Source: Pseudoips prasinana (Eukaryota > Arthropoda > Insecta > Lepidoptera > Nolidae). Taken from it: a DNA stretch of 64,000 bases. Position numbers and translations under genes: made by a program. The notes below the pieces were generated by a model. That model was not told where the DNA came from. It was given only the letters and a program-made list of their open reading frames with translations, and did not search any database. The DNA is taken from assembly GCA_951640165.1 (NCBI GenBank), contig OX621237.1, positions 11,408,001-11,472,000 of the forward strand. The letters are read 5' to 3'. Positions 14,106-25,540 of this stretch are shown here, in pieces (position 1 is the first letter of the stretch; each line of letters opens with the position of its first letter).

Positions 14106-16215
14106 ACTTATCCTAGCCATGCTTGGTTCAAAAGGGCTAGTGGATAAGGTATTTGTACAAACTAGGATAGCAAGAGATATTTTTATTAGAAGTATACATG
14201 TGTTAGTGGAAACAGTCACACCATTTCACTACTTTGGTACTCCATCATGACTCCACTTAGCTTGCCTTGCACACAGTATAAACTAAATTTTATTAATATT
14301 TTAAAAACATTATTTCGCTATAGTTACTCATATTAAGTCGCTATTTGTCATTTTATGGTTTGGTATTGTTTGACCTTATGTGAGTCATCTTGACATTACT
14401 CGATAAATATTTCACAAATGCAAACTGAACATTGTATTCATGTGTCTTATAATTATATTTTATGATACCAACTTTCAAGAATAATCTGTTTCATCAAGGT
14501 TCAATTCAAAAGGAGTGATTTATCACTATCAAGCAGTATTGTCTCTTTAATTCTGCTGATTAATATTTGTTTCACATGATGCAGTTTGTTTGACATTTTT
14601 TTTATTTAAGAACATTTCAGAGATTGCCTACAAAATATGTTTGTGTAAAAATATGAGGTACTCTTCTTAAGTTCAAATTGTTAAGGGCTTCCTTAAATTG
14701 AAATTATGGATCCATCCTTGGTTTTAAGTTTCGTAGAATAGATTATTTAGCATTTACATCAATGAATTGCAGAGATATTTTAAAGTTTCCTAGGCTTTTT
14801 TTACCGATTAATAATTTCATTCGTTTGTTGATTATCGTAAACTCGTAATTGGCGAAATTTTGGTGGTTATCCCACAAGTGCCACACTTAAAAATCGAAGT
14901 TAAATTTTCCTAGCAAAGATTTTTAGAATTGTTTTTCGAATTGTAATGTGTTGTTCTATTGGGGTACTTCATTCGTATTTGATTTTAGTAATGCTAAAGT
15001 ATTTATAATAATAAATTAACTATTCTCATATTCTAAATTGGTTGGTACTGCATGAGACTTCTTGTCTGAGGTGCCAACTTTGACACAGCAATATTGTTAG
15101 GTGCCTTTATGTGGTTATATCCGTTAAATGATCGCTATTTGCGGAGCAATATGCAAATTCCTGTCTCTGAGCTAAGTAAGCTGGGCCTGGTTAGTACTAC
15201 CTTCCACACATTAGAGCATCAATATCAATAGTTGATTATTGGAGACCTACTAGAATCTGACTACGCTCAACTGGCAGGTAGTCTGTATTATATCTAGCAA
15301 ACGTCAACCGGATAGCAATGGGTGATGATGATGGTTTTTATTTCGGCCGATTTCGGTCATGGCGATCAAAGCCAATCTTCTTAGTTAAATTTCATGCGCA
15401 CTGAGTGCTCGTGAGGGACATGGATAAAAGAGAACATAGTGCTGATCAGTGATAACAATGGCTTAATCCTATCCTAAGCATTAGTAGTAACTTGAAAAAA
15501 GAGTTATTACCCTACATTGATTCATATTTTAATAATGTTTGCTGGTGTTAAGCCCTGGCCCAGATGAATTGAGCAAATTCAAAATGCGAGATTGAAAATT
15601 GTATATTCTACCTATCAAGGGCTTAAGTCTTCGACTCCTAAGTTGGTGAAATGTATGATCCATTTCTAATTGTCTTAATATATGTATCTTAAAGCAATAA
15701 ATTATGTAAAAATTGGTTGTTATTAAAGAAAGACCATTTTGTTAAAATTAAATAACTATTTGTGTGTTGGTTTTAGTGTAATATTGGAACATAAGATCAA
15801 GCTGTCAATGCAGGCTTGCTTTTAACCTCAACGATTTATGACGTTACGTTAATGTCGCGTTTCAGCTTTTTAATCCACACAGATATATAAATTGCAGTTG
15901 TGGATAACATTTCATGTTGCATCGACAATCTCTTAATTTTCACACCACAGCAGCAAGGTGCTTAAATACCATGCATTGTCTATGCATCATGTATGATGAA
16001 AGTTTTGTTTCGAGCTATGGCACAAAATGATTTAGGTACAACATGTTGAGTGTCCGTGAATTTAATGTTGTGACGTCCGTGTAATAGCATTAGATCTAAA
16101 AGCATCATAATTGGGAATGCTTGCAATATGCATTTACCATCAGTTACGGTTTCTGACTTTGGGGGTAACTCGGTATATAACATTTCCCAATCGCCACATG
16201 GTAATTTTATATTTA
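14106..16215. other. Intergenic, nothing recognised
   Basis: AT-rich sequence without ORFs of note, tandem repeats or terminal inverted repeats that I can see. Confidence 0.6.
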
Positions 16216-16526
16216 ACTAGCTGTGCCCCGCGGTTTTACCCGCGTTAAACTTTATAAATGATCACAACTCCTCCACCGTAGGTGATAGTGTGATAATATG
16301 TAGCCTATATGTTGACCCGACCTCTTAGTAATATTCATGCAAAATTTGAAGTAAATCCATGCAGTACTTTTTGAGTTTAGCCCGGACATACATACAGACA
16401 AACAGACAAAAATTCTATAAACTATATTTTTGGATTCGATATCGATAGTAGTTCACGCCACAAGTATCCTTTTAAAAAAATATTCAATGTACAGTTTTGA
16501 CTTTCCTACGATTTTATTATATGTAT
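16216..16526 (+). repeat. Interspersed repeat with CCGCGG head and TATAGAT end (copy 1)
   Basis: It starts CTAGCTGTGCCCCGCGG, runs through CCTATATGTTGACCCGACC and GCCCGGACATACA, and ends ATTTTATTATATGTATAGAT. A near-full second copy is at 51065-51366. The same head with a different body is at 39289-39480, and a reversed copy with another body at 28870-29062. The family is common in Lepidoptera; I cannot say whether it is a SINE or a LINE 3' end. Confidence 0.75.
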
Positions 16527-16569
16527 AGATTACTGTCGGCTGATATGGTGACCCCTATACGTAAAATTC

Positions 16570-17235
16570 ACGAGCCTTATGCTGGAAGACTTAATTCTTA
16601 GCATTCCATGAATTCACCGTGCGGAAACCGGGTCCATCGCGTGGTAGAGGAGGAACACTCGACAGGGTCTGAGACTTGCGGCTCAGATGTGGGTTTAAGG
16701 GCCCCTGTGATGCATCAACGCTCACCTTCTCTATCTCTCAGTGTAGCCCCCTCTTCCTAGGCAAATTTGGTAAGATCCTAACAATGCCGCTGTGGATACT
16801 CGTTCTAATATAGAACTTACGGAAGTTGTTGACAATCCTAGGTCTTTTAATAGGTTATAGAGGGATTTTCCTGGTATACCCGTCGCACCCGCTTCCACGA
16901 CATATAAATTAACCGCAAAGTCGTTTCTGGTTAATTCATTTGATAAGTCGTAATAGGTACACACGGCTACATATCAAGCTATACATTTCCAGTATAAGCT
17001 GATCCCGCATTGTATAGGATTTCCATACAATGAGAGGTCAGCTTATACTAGTAATGTGTAGCTTGATGTGTAGCCGTGTGTACTTGTTTGTCTTGAACGC
17101 GTGATCTTTAGGAATATTGGTTTCCCACGGTACAGTAAGCTCTATGAGCTCGACGCGATTTAGTTTTCGTCAGTAAAGGAATATGTCCGGTCTAGATGGC
17201 GAAGCACCAAATATAGCTCGGACAGTCAACATGTT
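16570..17235 (-). pseudogene. C-terminal fragment of a LINE with a PD-(D/E)XK-like domain, split by a MITE
   Basis: On the minus strand, 17235-17085 reads ASPSRPDIFLY, then a stop, then LNRVELIELTVPWETNIPKD. 16956-16731 continues with YYDLSNELTRNDFAVNLYVV, EAGATGIPGKSLYNLLKDLG and SYQICLGRG, then stops. The RPD...ELT.PWE...K..KY..L pattern resembles the restriction-like endonuclease or C-terminal region of some non-LTR retrotransposons. The RT domain is absent. A stop, a frameshift and the MITE at 16957-17083 disable it. Clade assignment is uncertain. Confidence 0.55.
16957..17083. mobile_element. Short TA-flanked foldback MITE
   Basis: The arms GTACACACGGCTACATATCA and its near-complement at 17034-17083 pair over about 48 bp with a few mismatches around a 30-bp centre, flanked by TA/GTAC. 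It interrupts the LINE C-terminal fragment between NKYT and YYDL, so it inserted after the LINE. Confidence 0.75.
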
Positions 17236-17239
17236 TACA

Positions 17240-18250
17240 TATTTTTAACAATTATGTGTAAACTGCAATATAAATCTTATTTCCACACAGCTAGAGCTGT
17301 AACTACAGTATTTTGTATTTCTGTATTACAATAGAAAGTATATGGTGTACAGTTGAAAACTGATATTTTTATCACTACTAATAATTAATACACCATGGTT
17401 TCGTTAGTGTTGGTTTACTACTTTTGATATTTTCATATTTTACTGTACACAATTTTAATATGCTTTTAGTCATTATTTTAGTTGTTATTTATTGATATGC
17501 TGTACATGTGTAATGTTTTAATAAAACACATGTGTATGTAACAATTGTTTTATTTTTTAATAATTTTTGTTATATCACAGTATAAAAAGAATTTTATTCA
17601 TATTATTAAATTGTAATTGTAACGAACAATTCCAAGACTACCCTCACTTATTATAAACATGGACCAGCTTGAGAAATGTTTATACTTATACAAATAAAAG
17701 GTGTCCACCAGCATGTAACAGTAAGAATGGAAGTGCAGTCGACAATTATAATTATGATTATGAAAATGAAATGTATTACAACACTACTCTTTATGGAGCA
17801 ATCAACATTTTATCTTACTCATGTATAGAGAATGGAAGAGACGAAATTTACTCAAGCTGATTTGTCTTGTAAGGGAATTTGTGTCTAACAAACATTGAGG
17901 GGAAATTTTTGTAACTTAATACACATTTGCATTCCCCGATTATCATTCGGACGAGCTTTACGTATTAACATAGTGCTACAGTTATAACTGACCCTAATTA
18001 ATTAGCCGCTGGTAACTTTGTAGTTTTATTATGCTAGGTGGCCGCCAGGCACTCACCTTTATTTTGAAATTAGGCGCGGGTAACTTCGTTTGTAGATTAT
18101 GCTAGGTGGCTTAAGCCCTTCTTCGCATTTATTGTCCGGTTCACACAGTAAACATTCGCGTTAGTTTGTCACTTGGTACATTAATAGTGATTAAAAAAAG
18201 GCTACGCCCGCATTATGGAATCTTATCCCTGTGTCGCGGGGTACTTTACC
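17240..18250. other. Intergenic, short imperfect duplication only
   Basis: AT-rich. The only structure I see is an imperfect repeat of about 32 bp: GGTAACTTTG...TATGCTAGGTGGC near 18010, and a similar copy 68 bp on. Confidence 0.45.
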
Positions 18251-18253
18251 TAA

Positions 18254-18425
18254 GGCTCTAGACAGACGGACCGCATTTCAACTGCTATTCAAGCAGTTCA
18301 AGTGCAGTTTGAAAGCAGTTGACACGACTGCAATAGAACGGCAATACCGAACGCGCTGTCCGATTGCAGTTCAATTGCAGTCGGCGTGCAGTTGCAGCTG
18401 AAATGCGGTCCGTCTGTCTAGAGCC
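18254..18425. mobile_element. PIF/Harbinger-like MITE, 172 bp
   Basis: Inverted ends GGCTCTAGACAGACGGACCG match over about 35 bp with one mismatch, flanked by TAA on both sides (18251-18253 and 18426-18428). The interior is built from GCAGTT/AACTGC motifs on both strands. Confidence 0.85.
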
Positions 18426-18473
18426 TAACATATAACACAAATTACACCCAGACTTAGAACAAGAACTATTTCA

Positions 18474-18625
18474 TCATCATCATATCAGCCGAAAGACGTC
18501 CACTGCTGGACAAAGGCCTCCTCAAAGAACTATTTATGGGTCACATAATTCGTCGGTGCGGGAATCGAACCCGGCGCACGAAATGGTGAGGCGACTGTCT
18601 TAGCCGCTGCGCCACAAATGCAGTT
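18474..18625 (-). mobile_element. RTE 3' tail followed by SINE family C
   Basis: 18474-18526 is the reversed RTE 3' end (ATCATCATCATATCAGCCG). 18530-18625 on the minus strand is a tRNA-like SINE head with GTGGCGCAGCGGCTAAGACA and a clean B box GGTTCGATTCC. The SINE is the best-preserved head of family C in the window. Confidence 0.7.
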
Positions 18626-18841
18626 ATTCAATATGTAACATAAATTTATGGGATACTTACATACAGATCTCTACTGATACCTGAACATAAAAATGTAGTC
18701 GAAGTTTTGTTCATTTCATGGGAAGAGAGAGCGCCTACATAACGCCACATTATTTATGTTACACATTGTAAATTCTGATAATATAATACTATTTCAATAC
18801 TTTGATTTTTTTATCATTGTTTGTTCAGTGATAAGAATTTG

Positions 18842-21800
18842 CTATAAGACTTGTTTCTTATCACTATCATCTACATCAACAGGAACATCATTTGCTTCAA
18901 TAACTATAAAATTTTGGGCACCACCAGCATATATCTGTGTCACTATAGAATTTTGACACATATCTATGGGCACTAAAGTTGGTTGATGTATGACGTCGCC
19001 TGAGCCTGTGCCTGTGTTACAGTGTTCATTCCATCCCCACGCCCAAAGGGTGTTGTCAGTTGCTAAGCAGATTGTATGCTCAGATCCTAATACCACATCT
19101 TTGACCTGTCTGCCATCTGAAATACATTGAAGTTAATATTAATCTGGTTGCTGAAGTAAACCAGTTGAGTCACAATCACATAAATTTCTAAAAGAAATTT
19201 GACTAAGACAAAATTCAATAATGATTAAAAACACATATAATCTTCCATTTACTGTTTTAGAGCCTTAAAATTTCCTTGTGAGTGAGTATAATATGTTCGA
19301 ACCTGTGCGTGCAGTGGTCATAATAAAGACATTGCCTTTCTTAACAAACAGGCAGTCTAAAATAATAAATCTGCATCCTTTCAACTGCTAAAGTGTTAAT
19401 ATATGGCAAACCAGCTATTACTAAGTCGGAACAAGTTGTAACCTCCAGTAATTATATGCTATTACTATTAGCAACAGTTCTGCAATAAGTAGTACTATAG
19501 TATCTACATATATATAATAGTATCTACATACTAATGAGCCTCATTAATCCTAGTATTTGAGAGAATTAATAATAATAATATCTGTCAAGTGTCAAGTTCA
19601 AACTGCGCTCGCGATTTTAATTCGATTCAGTGTGTAAATTGCTGTGATTCCTTCTAAAAACATTATTAAAGTGCAAAACACTGTTTGTGGAAACTGTGTT
19701 AACGTTATTTACGAACAAAACAGTGAATAACACACGGAAAATAAGTGCAACTGAAAACTTGTGACATTACGTCGATCAAACTTTATTTATCTACCCTCAA
19801 TTAATAAAGCAAATAAAAAAGTAACCGGTTGACATTTCCTCGCTTAGTGTTGCCAGTGCTATAAAGTAAAATTGGCCAAAACAAGCATTATGAGTACCAA
19901 AAAAAATGTGCCGCACGAGAAGTGTGCGAAATGCAACAAAATGCCTAACGAAAAAAAAATGTCAGTTGTATGCGATCTTTGCAAGAGTCTCTTGTGTGGG
20001 GATTGTCATGGATTGTCGCCAACCGAAATTCGTGTACTCGAGCTAAAAACGGTGGCGCGAGTAATGACGTTCTTATGTAGTGACTGTAAGAATACGATGG
20101 TGCAACTACCTCTGATTATGAAAAAGCTGAATGACCTAACTGAAGAGGTACAACAACTTCGCTTGCGCCAGAGCATGCTTGCGACCGAGTCTGCCATCCA
20201 GGAGATATCAGACAGAACAAATAGATCCACCAATATTATTGTCTATGATATACCTGAATCTACTAGTGATGCAACTGATGAAAGAAAGGAGCACGATGCG
20301 GTAGAGTGTACAAAGGTCATAGAAAAAGTCACGGATAAAGTGAACTGTGCTGGAATGAAGGCGATCCGCCTGGGAGCTCCCAAGTCCGACTCGAACGCTT
20401 CTCCGCGACCGATCAAAGTGATCCTGCGTAGCAAAAATGATGCTCTCGAGGTATTGCGCAATAGAACCAAATTGGCAAAACCTAAATCTGTAACTGCGGA
20501 CCTAACGCCTATGCAAAGAGAATATCTAAAGTACCTTCGTGAAGAGCTTGAGAAACGTATCACAGATGGAGAAAATGATCTTACTATCAGATATGTCCGA
20601 GGTCAACCAACAATTGTAAAAAATAAAATTGAAAAAAACTAAATCTACCAACCACCCTAGAAAAACCCAACTATGTAACAACCCCCCCGGCTATCGCAAA
20701 TATTAGTAAGCTTTCATCTAATCTATATGCAATTACAATTATGTACACAAACATCCAGTCTGTGACCTCCAAGCTGGACTTATTCATTGCTAGAGTAAAT
20801 ATAATAAAACCTACACTTATAGTAATTTCGGAAACATGGTTAAAACCAAGTTTAGCAGATTGTATGATAAAAATACCAGGCTATGACGTATTTAGAGACG
20901 ACCGTATTGGCAAGCGTAGTGGAGGAGTTGCCATATACGCTGCACAAAGTTCTGATCTACTGACCACAAAACTAAATATAAACTACAACACAAAACATGA
21001 GGCTTCTGAATGCTTATGGTTGGATGTTCAGTTTGGAATACATAAGTTTGTACCATGCGGAATATACAGAGGACAAAACTCAACAGAGGAACAGGATAAC
21101 ATTTTACTAGAACAAATTAAACTTGTTTCGGAATCACACACTACTGTCATTATGGGAGACTTTAATTACCGTGGAGTGAAATGGCCTCTTCAAGACTGTG
21201 CTTATTTAACTGCTCGAGAAGAAAACTTCGTGCAATGGTACAGAAGTAGTAACCTAGAGCAGTTAGTAGACAGACCTACGAGATTTCGTAAAGGCAACCA
21301 ACCTTCTTTCCTAGATTTAATCTTAACCAATGATGATTCACTCATAGCTGAAATCAAGCACGAATCCCCATTAGGAAAGAGTGATCATTCCTGTCTTCTG
21401 TCAACAATACAACTCGAAGCGACCAAGCAGATCAATGCCTCATTACGATGGAATTACAAGAAGGCCAAGTATGAAAAAATAAGTGAAAAGTTAAGAGCGA
21501 CATATGGAAATATTCAAAATCTAGACTGTGCAGAGAAACAATTTGGGATCCTACTCTCTGAATTCAAAGATGCACTTCTTATGTATGTGCCTAAAGTAAA
21601 ACCCAATAATTGTATAAGAAACAAAAAGTGGATCACAAAGGAGATTCAGGAACTGATAACACAAAAACTGACACTATGGAACAGATTCATGTTAACGGGA
21701 CTAGACAAAACTTACACAGAATATAGAAAAGTTACTAATAAACTAACTAATAAAACTAGACAATCGCGCATTTCTTTTGAAACAGACCTTCTTCACTCTG

Positions 21801-24800
21801 GACCAAAGAGTTTCTACTCATATATCAGGCAACAAGTGACCTCTAAAGTCAGCACACCATCAGTTTTGCGTAATACACAGGGAGTAATAGTTTCACAGGC
21901 CCATGAAATCGCTGAAGCTTTTGCAGACCAGTTTGCAGGAGTATTTCAAAAGGAACCACAGGATCACCTACCTGTCTTAGATTCATGTACTCAAATCCAA
22001 GAAACCATATCCAATTTAAGTTTTACACCGGACAAAATCAAACAAGCTATAAAAGGAATGAAACCAGATTCTGCACCCGGTCCAGATGAAATCCCAGTAG
22101 CAATACTTCAAAAGTGTGACCTTGCCGATGTACTGTCAGTATTAATGCAAACCTCATACGATACTGGTATACTACCGCCCTTGTGGAAAATTGCATCAGT
22201 AACACCAATATTCAAAAAGGGAAATAAATTGCAACCGTCAAACTACAGACCTATTAGCCTGACCAGCGTAGTGTGTAAAGTTATGGAGAAGGTGATAGTC
22301 CAACATATAAGGCAATTTCTTGATAAGCACAGAATAATCGGTGATCAGCAACATGGATTTTGCCCTCGCCGGTCGACGGTGTCAAATCTATTGTCTTGCT
22401 TGGCTTCCTGGACTGATAGCTTCAATAAGAGAGAACCAGTGGATGTAATATACCTTGACTACGAAAAGGCTTTTGATAAGGTTCCCACAACAAGACTTCT
22501 TCAGAAACTAGAACACATAGGAATTAGAGGCAAACTGCTGAACTGGATCGAGGCCTTCCTACGCCATAGAACATTTCGAGTGAGAATCGCTGAAACTCTG
22601 TCCGACGAGAGAGAGATACACAGTGGCGTGCCCCAAGGATCAGTTCTGGGCCCTGTGCTATACATTATATATAGCAAACCCACTAACTGACTTCGATCGT
22701 CTACAAAGAGACTTGGACAAAATTGCTAACTGGTCAAAGGAATGGCTCGTTAACCTAAATGCTGAAAAATATACTACACTGCACATTGGTAGCAAAAACC
22801 CACGCCTAATATACAAGCTAGATGGCCTTGAACTGGTAGCAGTGAGAGCCCAAAGGGATTTGGGAGTTATTATAACGGAGAATCTTAAGTGGGAAGACCA
22901 CATAGCAGCAATCACAAAGAAAGCGAAAAGTTTTATTTACCTCATTAGAAAAGCTTTCGGAATTCTTACACCAGAAATGATGTTAAAGGTATACAAGACT
23001 TACATAAGACCTATATTGGAACATGCTTTTCAAGTGTGGAGTCCCTACTTTGTTAAAGACGTGGATCTATTGGAAAAAGTACAGCGTAGCTTCACCAAGA
23101 TACCTAGACAACTTAAGAGACTATCATACGAGGATAGGCTGGAAGCACTAAAGCTTAGTACTCTAAAAGAACGAAGAGAGCGTGGTGATATGATCGAAAC
23201 CTATAAAATCCTAAATGGACACTATGACCTTCACCAGTTCCAAGATATGTTCCATCGAGACAATAATACCCGTCTGAGAGGACACACCCTTAAACTTCAG
23301 ACCCGCTTCTCACACAATATACCCCACAAGAATTTCCTTTCGAACAGGGTTGTTAAAGAATTGAAACAAACTACCACAAGACGTAGTGTCAGCACCAAAC
23401 ACCAACATATTTAAGAACAGACTAGACAAGCACATAATAACAACAAAAACAACAAGCTAACTCAATGTACTAGATACAGGCAATTATCAGTTGTTTCAAC
23501 TGCCTGCCTGATTAAAAATAATAATAATAATATCCTGGGACATTATTTACACACGGCCATCTGATCCCAAACTAAGCAGAGCTTGCACTATGGGAACCAG
23601 ATAACTTATATACTACTTTTATTTTTGACGGTCACCATAGCCTAGTTGGTAGTGCTCCTGCCTACGAAGCTGGTGGTCCTGGGTTCGAATCCCGGTAAGT
23701 GCAAATATTTGTGTGATGAGCACGAATATTTGTTTCCAAGTCATGGATGTTTTCTATCTATATAAGTATGTATATCGTCATCTGGTACCCATAGTACAAG
23801 CTTTGCTTAGTTTGGGGCTAGGATGATCTGTGTGACATTGTCCATAGATATTTTGTAAATACATACTTATATAGATAATTACACCCAGACTCAGGACAAA
23901 CAGACATGTTCATGCACACAAATATATGTACTGGGTGGGAATCAAACCCACGACCTCCAGCGTGAAAAGCATAGCATTTGCTAACCACGCCAACAAGCCT
24001 GTCATTTATATTATTGTCGTATATTTGATGGTATTAGTGTTAAAAAATACACACCTGGTAAATTTATATGTGTGAACCGTCCTGTTACAACTTCTTCCTT
24101 AGTTCCAAGTTGTCCTAAGTTATTTCTGCCCCAAGCTAACATAGCTCCATTTTCAAGCCATAACAATACATTAGTCCAGCCACTCAACAGTTTTCTAACT
24201 GGTTCTTTAACATCTATGTCTATTTTATTTGGATTAAATAATTTTCTATACTTTTCATATTTTGCACAAAGCAGCAACTGTCCATATTTATTGTCACCCC
24301 AAACATATAATGCTTTTTCGTCTGATGACCAGGCAACTGTGTGGTTTTGACCACAAGCTATATGGGAAATTATACCTACATTATTAACTTTCTGAAATCT
24401 ATCTGAAGATAATACTTCATTTCCTAAGCCAAGCTGTCCATGTCTCCCGCAGCCGGTAGTCCATACATGTCCTTGAGAATTGACTATAGCTGTATGTCTT
24501 AAACCCATAGAAACTGCTACAGCATTCACTTGTAGTCTAATTGGTTTCATAGTTTCTGAAAAATGTTCCTTTGGTAATCCAAGTTGTCCGTGACTGTTGG
24601 AACCCCAAACAAAAAGGAATTTGTCATCTGTTACTCCACAACTAGACTCCCATCCACATGCAATATTTATGAAGTGTATACCACTTAGTCTCCATGTTCT
24701 ATGGAAAAGATCAACTTCATTTTCTAATGCTAGTTGGAGTTTTGAATTCCATCCACAGGAAAAGAGTTTGCCTTCACTATCTAACAGTAGTGAATGACCA

Positions 24801-25540
24801 CCTCCACATGCAACTTGCTTCACTTTATTGTCATATAGATGTAGTTCCACTTTGGTAGGCTTTTCTACTTGTTCATTAACACAACCAAGGCCTAATTGTC
24901 CATGTGAATTAGCACCCTGAAATCATATTACCACATAAATCAACAAATCATACCTACTTATGAAATTATAATTGACAATACATGCATTATGGTTTATAAA
25001 GCCATGTATTGCAGGGGTTTTTACAAACATGTAAATCATGGAGCACACACACCTAGACTCCGAATTACAGTATGTGGCTCACACAAATAGTTGTCCTATA
25101 TGCGGATTGAAAGTAATACACAAGTGTGCCAATGTTACGATGAGGCAACTACTATAACCACACACCACACAGGTAATTGATTGCCTTCCTAAACCTTTAA
25201 AATAATAAATTTACCCGGCCTACTAAGGTTCTATAAATATCCTTTTCAATAGAGAGAGAGGTATATATATATTTTGAGTCTCGAATAATGGTCTGGTTGC
25301 TAACCATACCACTCTGTGCACTACAAAAGTGTGTCGGTTATGATGTTCGATTAAATTCTGTAATTACTTATGGTGATATTATCTTATGTACAATTTATGC
25401 GCAAGCGAAATAATGTGGTTTTCGAAGCGGCACACTTCAGTAGGCATCTCTTTCTAAAGCTTTCGTAAAGCAGCATTCTAGAAATGATAAAATGCATTAA
25501 TTAAGGGTATTTGTAATCTCACCCAAGACCAAAGAGACAT
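18842..25540 (-). CDS. SERGEF: Secretion-regulating guanine nucleotide exchange factor (RCC1-repeat protein)
   Basis: Three exons, 25540-25523, 24916-24055 and 19116-18842 (stop TAG), join in phase to give about 384 residues. The protein is a seven-bladed RCC1-type propeller. Repeats show the WGxNxxGQLG signature: SWGANSHGQLGLG at the start, VWGSNSHGQLGL, TTGCGRHGQLGLG, VWGDNKYGQLLL, AWGRNNLGQLG and finally AWGWNEHCNTGTG. The last variant is characteristic of SERGEF/DelGEF, which is reported to bind the exocyst and to affect secretion. The first coding exon has only 18 nt (MSLWSW) but its final Trp is exactly the residue needed before GANSHGQLG. Intron 2 (4.9 kb) holds a CR1-like LINE and nested SINEs. 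Confidence 0.9.
19872..20642 (+). CDS. LINE ORF1 protein with PHD-like zinc finger
   Basis: 256 residues. The N-terminal finger uses CAKC, CDLC, CGDCH and CSDC (residues about 18-72), a PHD-like arrangement seen in ORF1 of CR1-type elements. It is followed by a coiled coil (LNDLTEEVQQLRLRQ) and a basic C-terminal part with VYDIPES and IRLGAPKS that resembles the ORF1 RNA-binding segment. The frame is open throughout. The start may be the ATG at 19890, since 19872 is not an ATG in strong context. Confidence 0.75.
   Translation: MAKTSIMSTKKNVPHEKCAKCNKMPNEKKMSVVCDLCKSLLCGDCHGLSPTEIRVLELKTVARVMTFLCSDCKNTMVQLPLIMKKLNDLTEEVQQLRLRQSMLATESAIQEISDRTNRSTNIIVYDIPESTSDATDERKEHDAVECTKVIEKVTDKVNCAGMKAIRLGAPKSDSNASPRPIKVILRSKNDALEVLRNRTKLAKPKSVTADLTPMQREYLKYLREELEKRITDGENDLTIRYVRGQPTIVKNKIEKN
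20741..23414 (+). pseudogene. LINE ORF2: endonuclease and reverse transcriptase with catalytic deletion
   Basis: 20741-22690 encodes an APE-type endonuclease (TNIQSV, SETWL, GDFNYRG, SDHSCL) and the first RT motifs (MKPDSAPGPDEIP, NYRPISLTSVVCKVMEK, DYEKAFDKV, GVPQGSVLGPVLY). The frame then ends. 22700-23414 continues in another frame with LTDFDRLQRDLDKIANWSKE, LGVIITENLKWEDHI and a C-terminal tail. About 35 residues between the two parts, including the (F/Y)ADD catalytic aspartates, are missing, so the enzyme cannot polymerise. Confidence 0.85.
23531..23998 (-). mobile_element. SINE-A copy split by a second SINE
   Basis: The 3' half (23531-23631, read minus) and the 5' half with tRNA head (23851-23998, B box GGGTTTGATTCCC) belong to one SINE-A copy, by comparison with the unsplit one at 33705-33966. 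The break lies at a T-rich ATTTTTG site. Confidence 0.8.
23632..23850 (+). mobile_element. SINE-B inserted in SINE-A
   Basis: The tRNA-like head (CCTAGTTGGTAGTGCTCCTG, B box GGGTTCGAATCCC) is followed by a body related to SINE-A but with its own diagnostic blocks (ATGAGCACGAATATTTG, TCATGGATGTTTTC). It ends before ATTTTG, which resembles the ATTTTTG at its left edge and may be the target duplication. Another copy lies at 44528-44779. Confidence 0.8.

Larger units (their letters stand above)
19581..23530 (+). mobile_element. CR1/L2-like LINE, nearly full length, in SERGEF intron 2
   Basis: A two-ORF non-LTR retrotransposon about 3.9 kb long: 5' UTR to 19871, PHD-type ORF1, APE/RT ORF2 and a 3' end of AAT repeats. 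Runs of AATAATAATAATATC lie at both edges and may be a target duplication in microsatellite sequence. It is antisense to SERGEF. The copy is dead because ORF2 has an internal deletion with a frame change. Confidence 0.85.

Noticed and set aside
23664..23700. True tRNA genes at SINE heads (also near 13900, 18600, 46370)
   Set aside because: They have A- and B-box-like blocks but lack a complete cloverleaf acceptor stem, and each is fused to the same SINE body.
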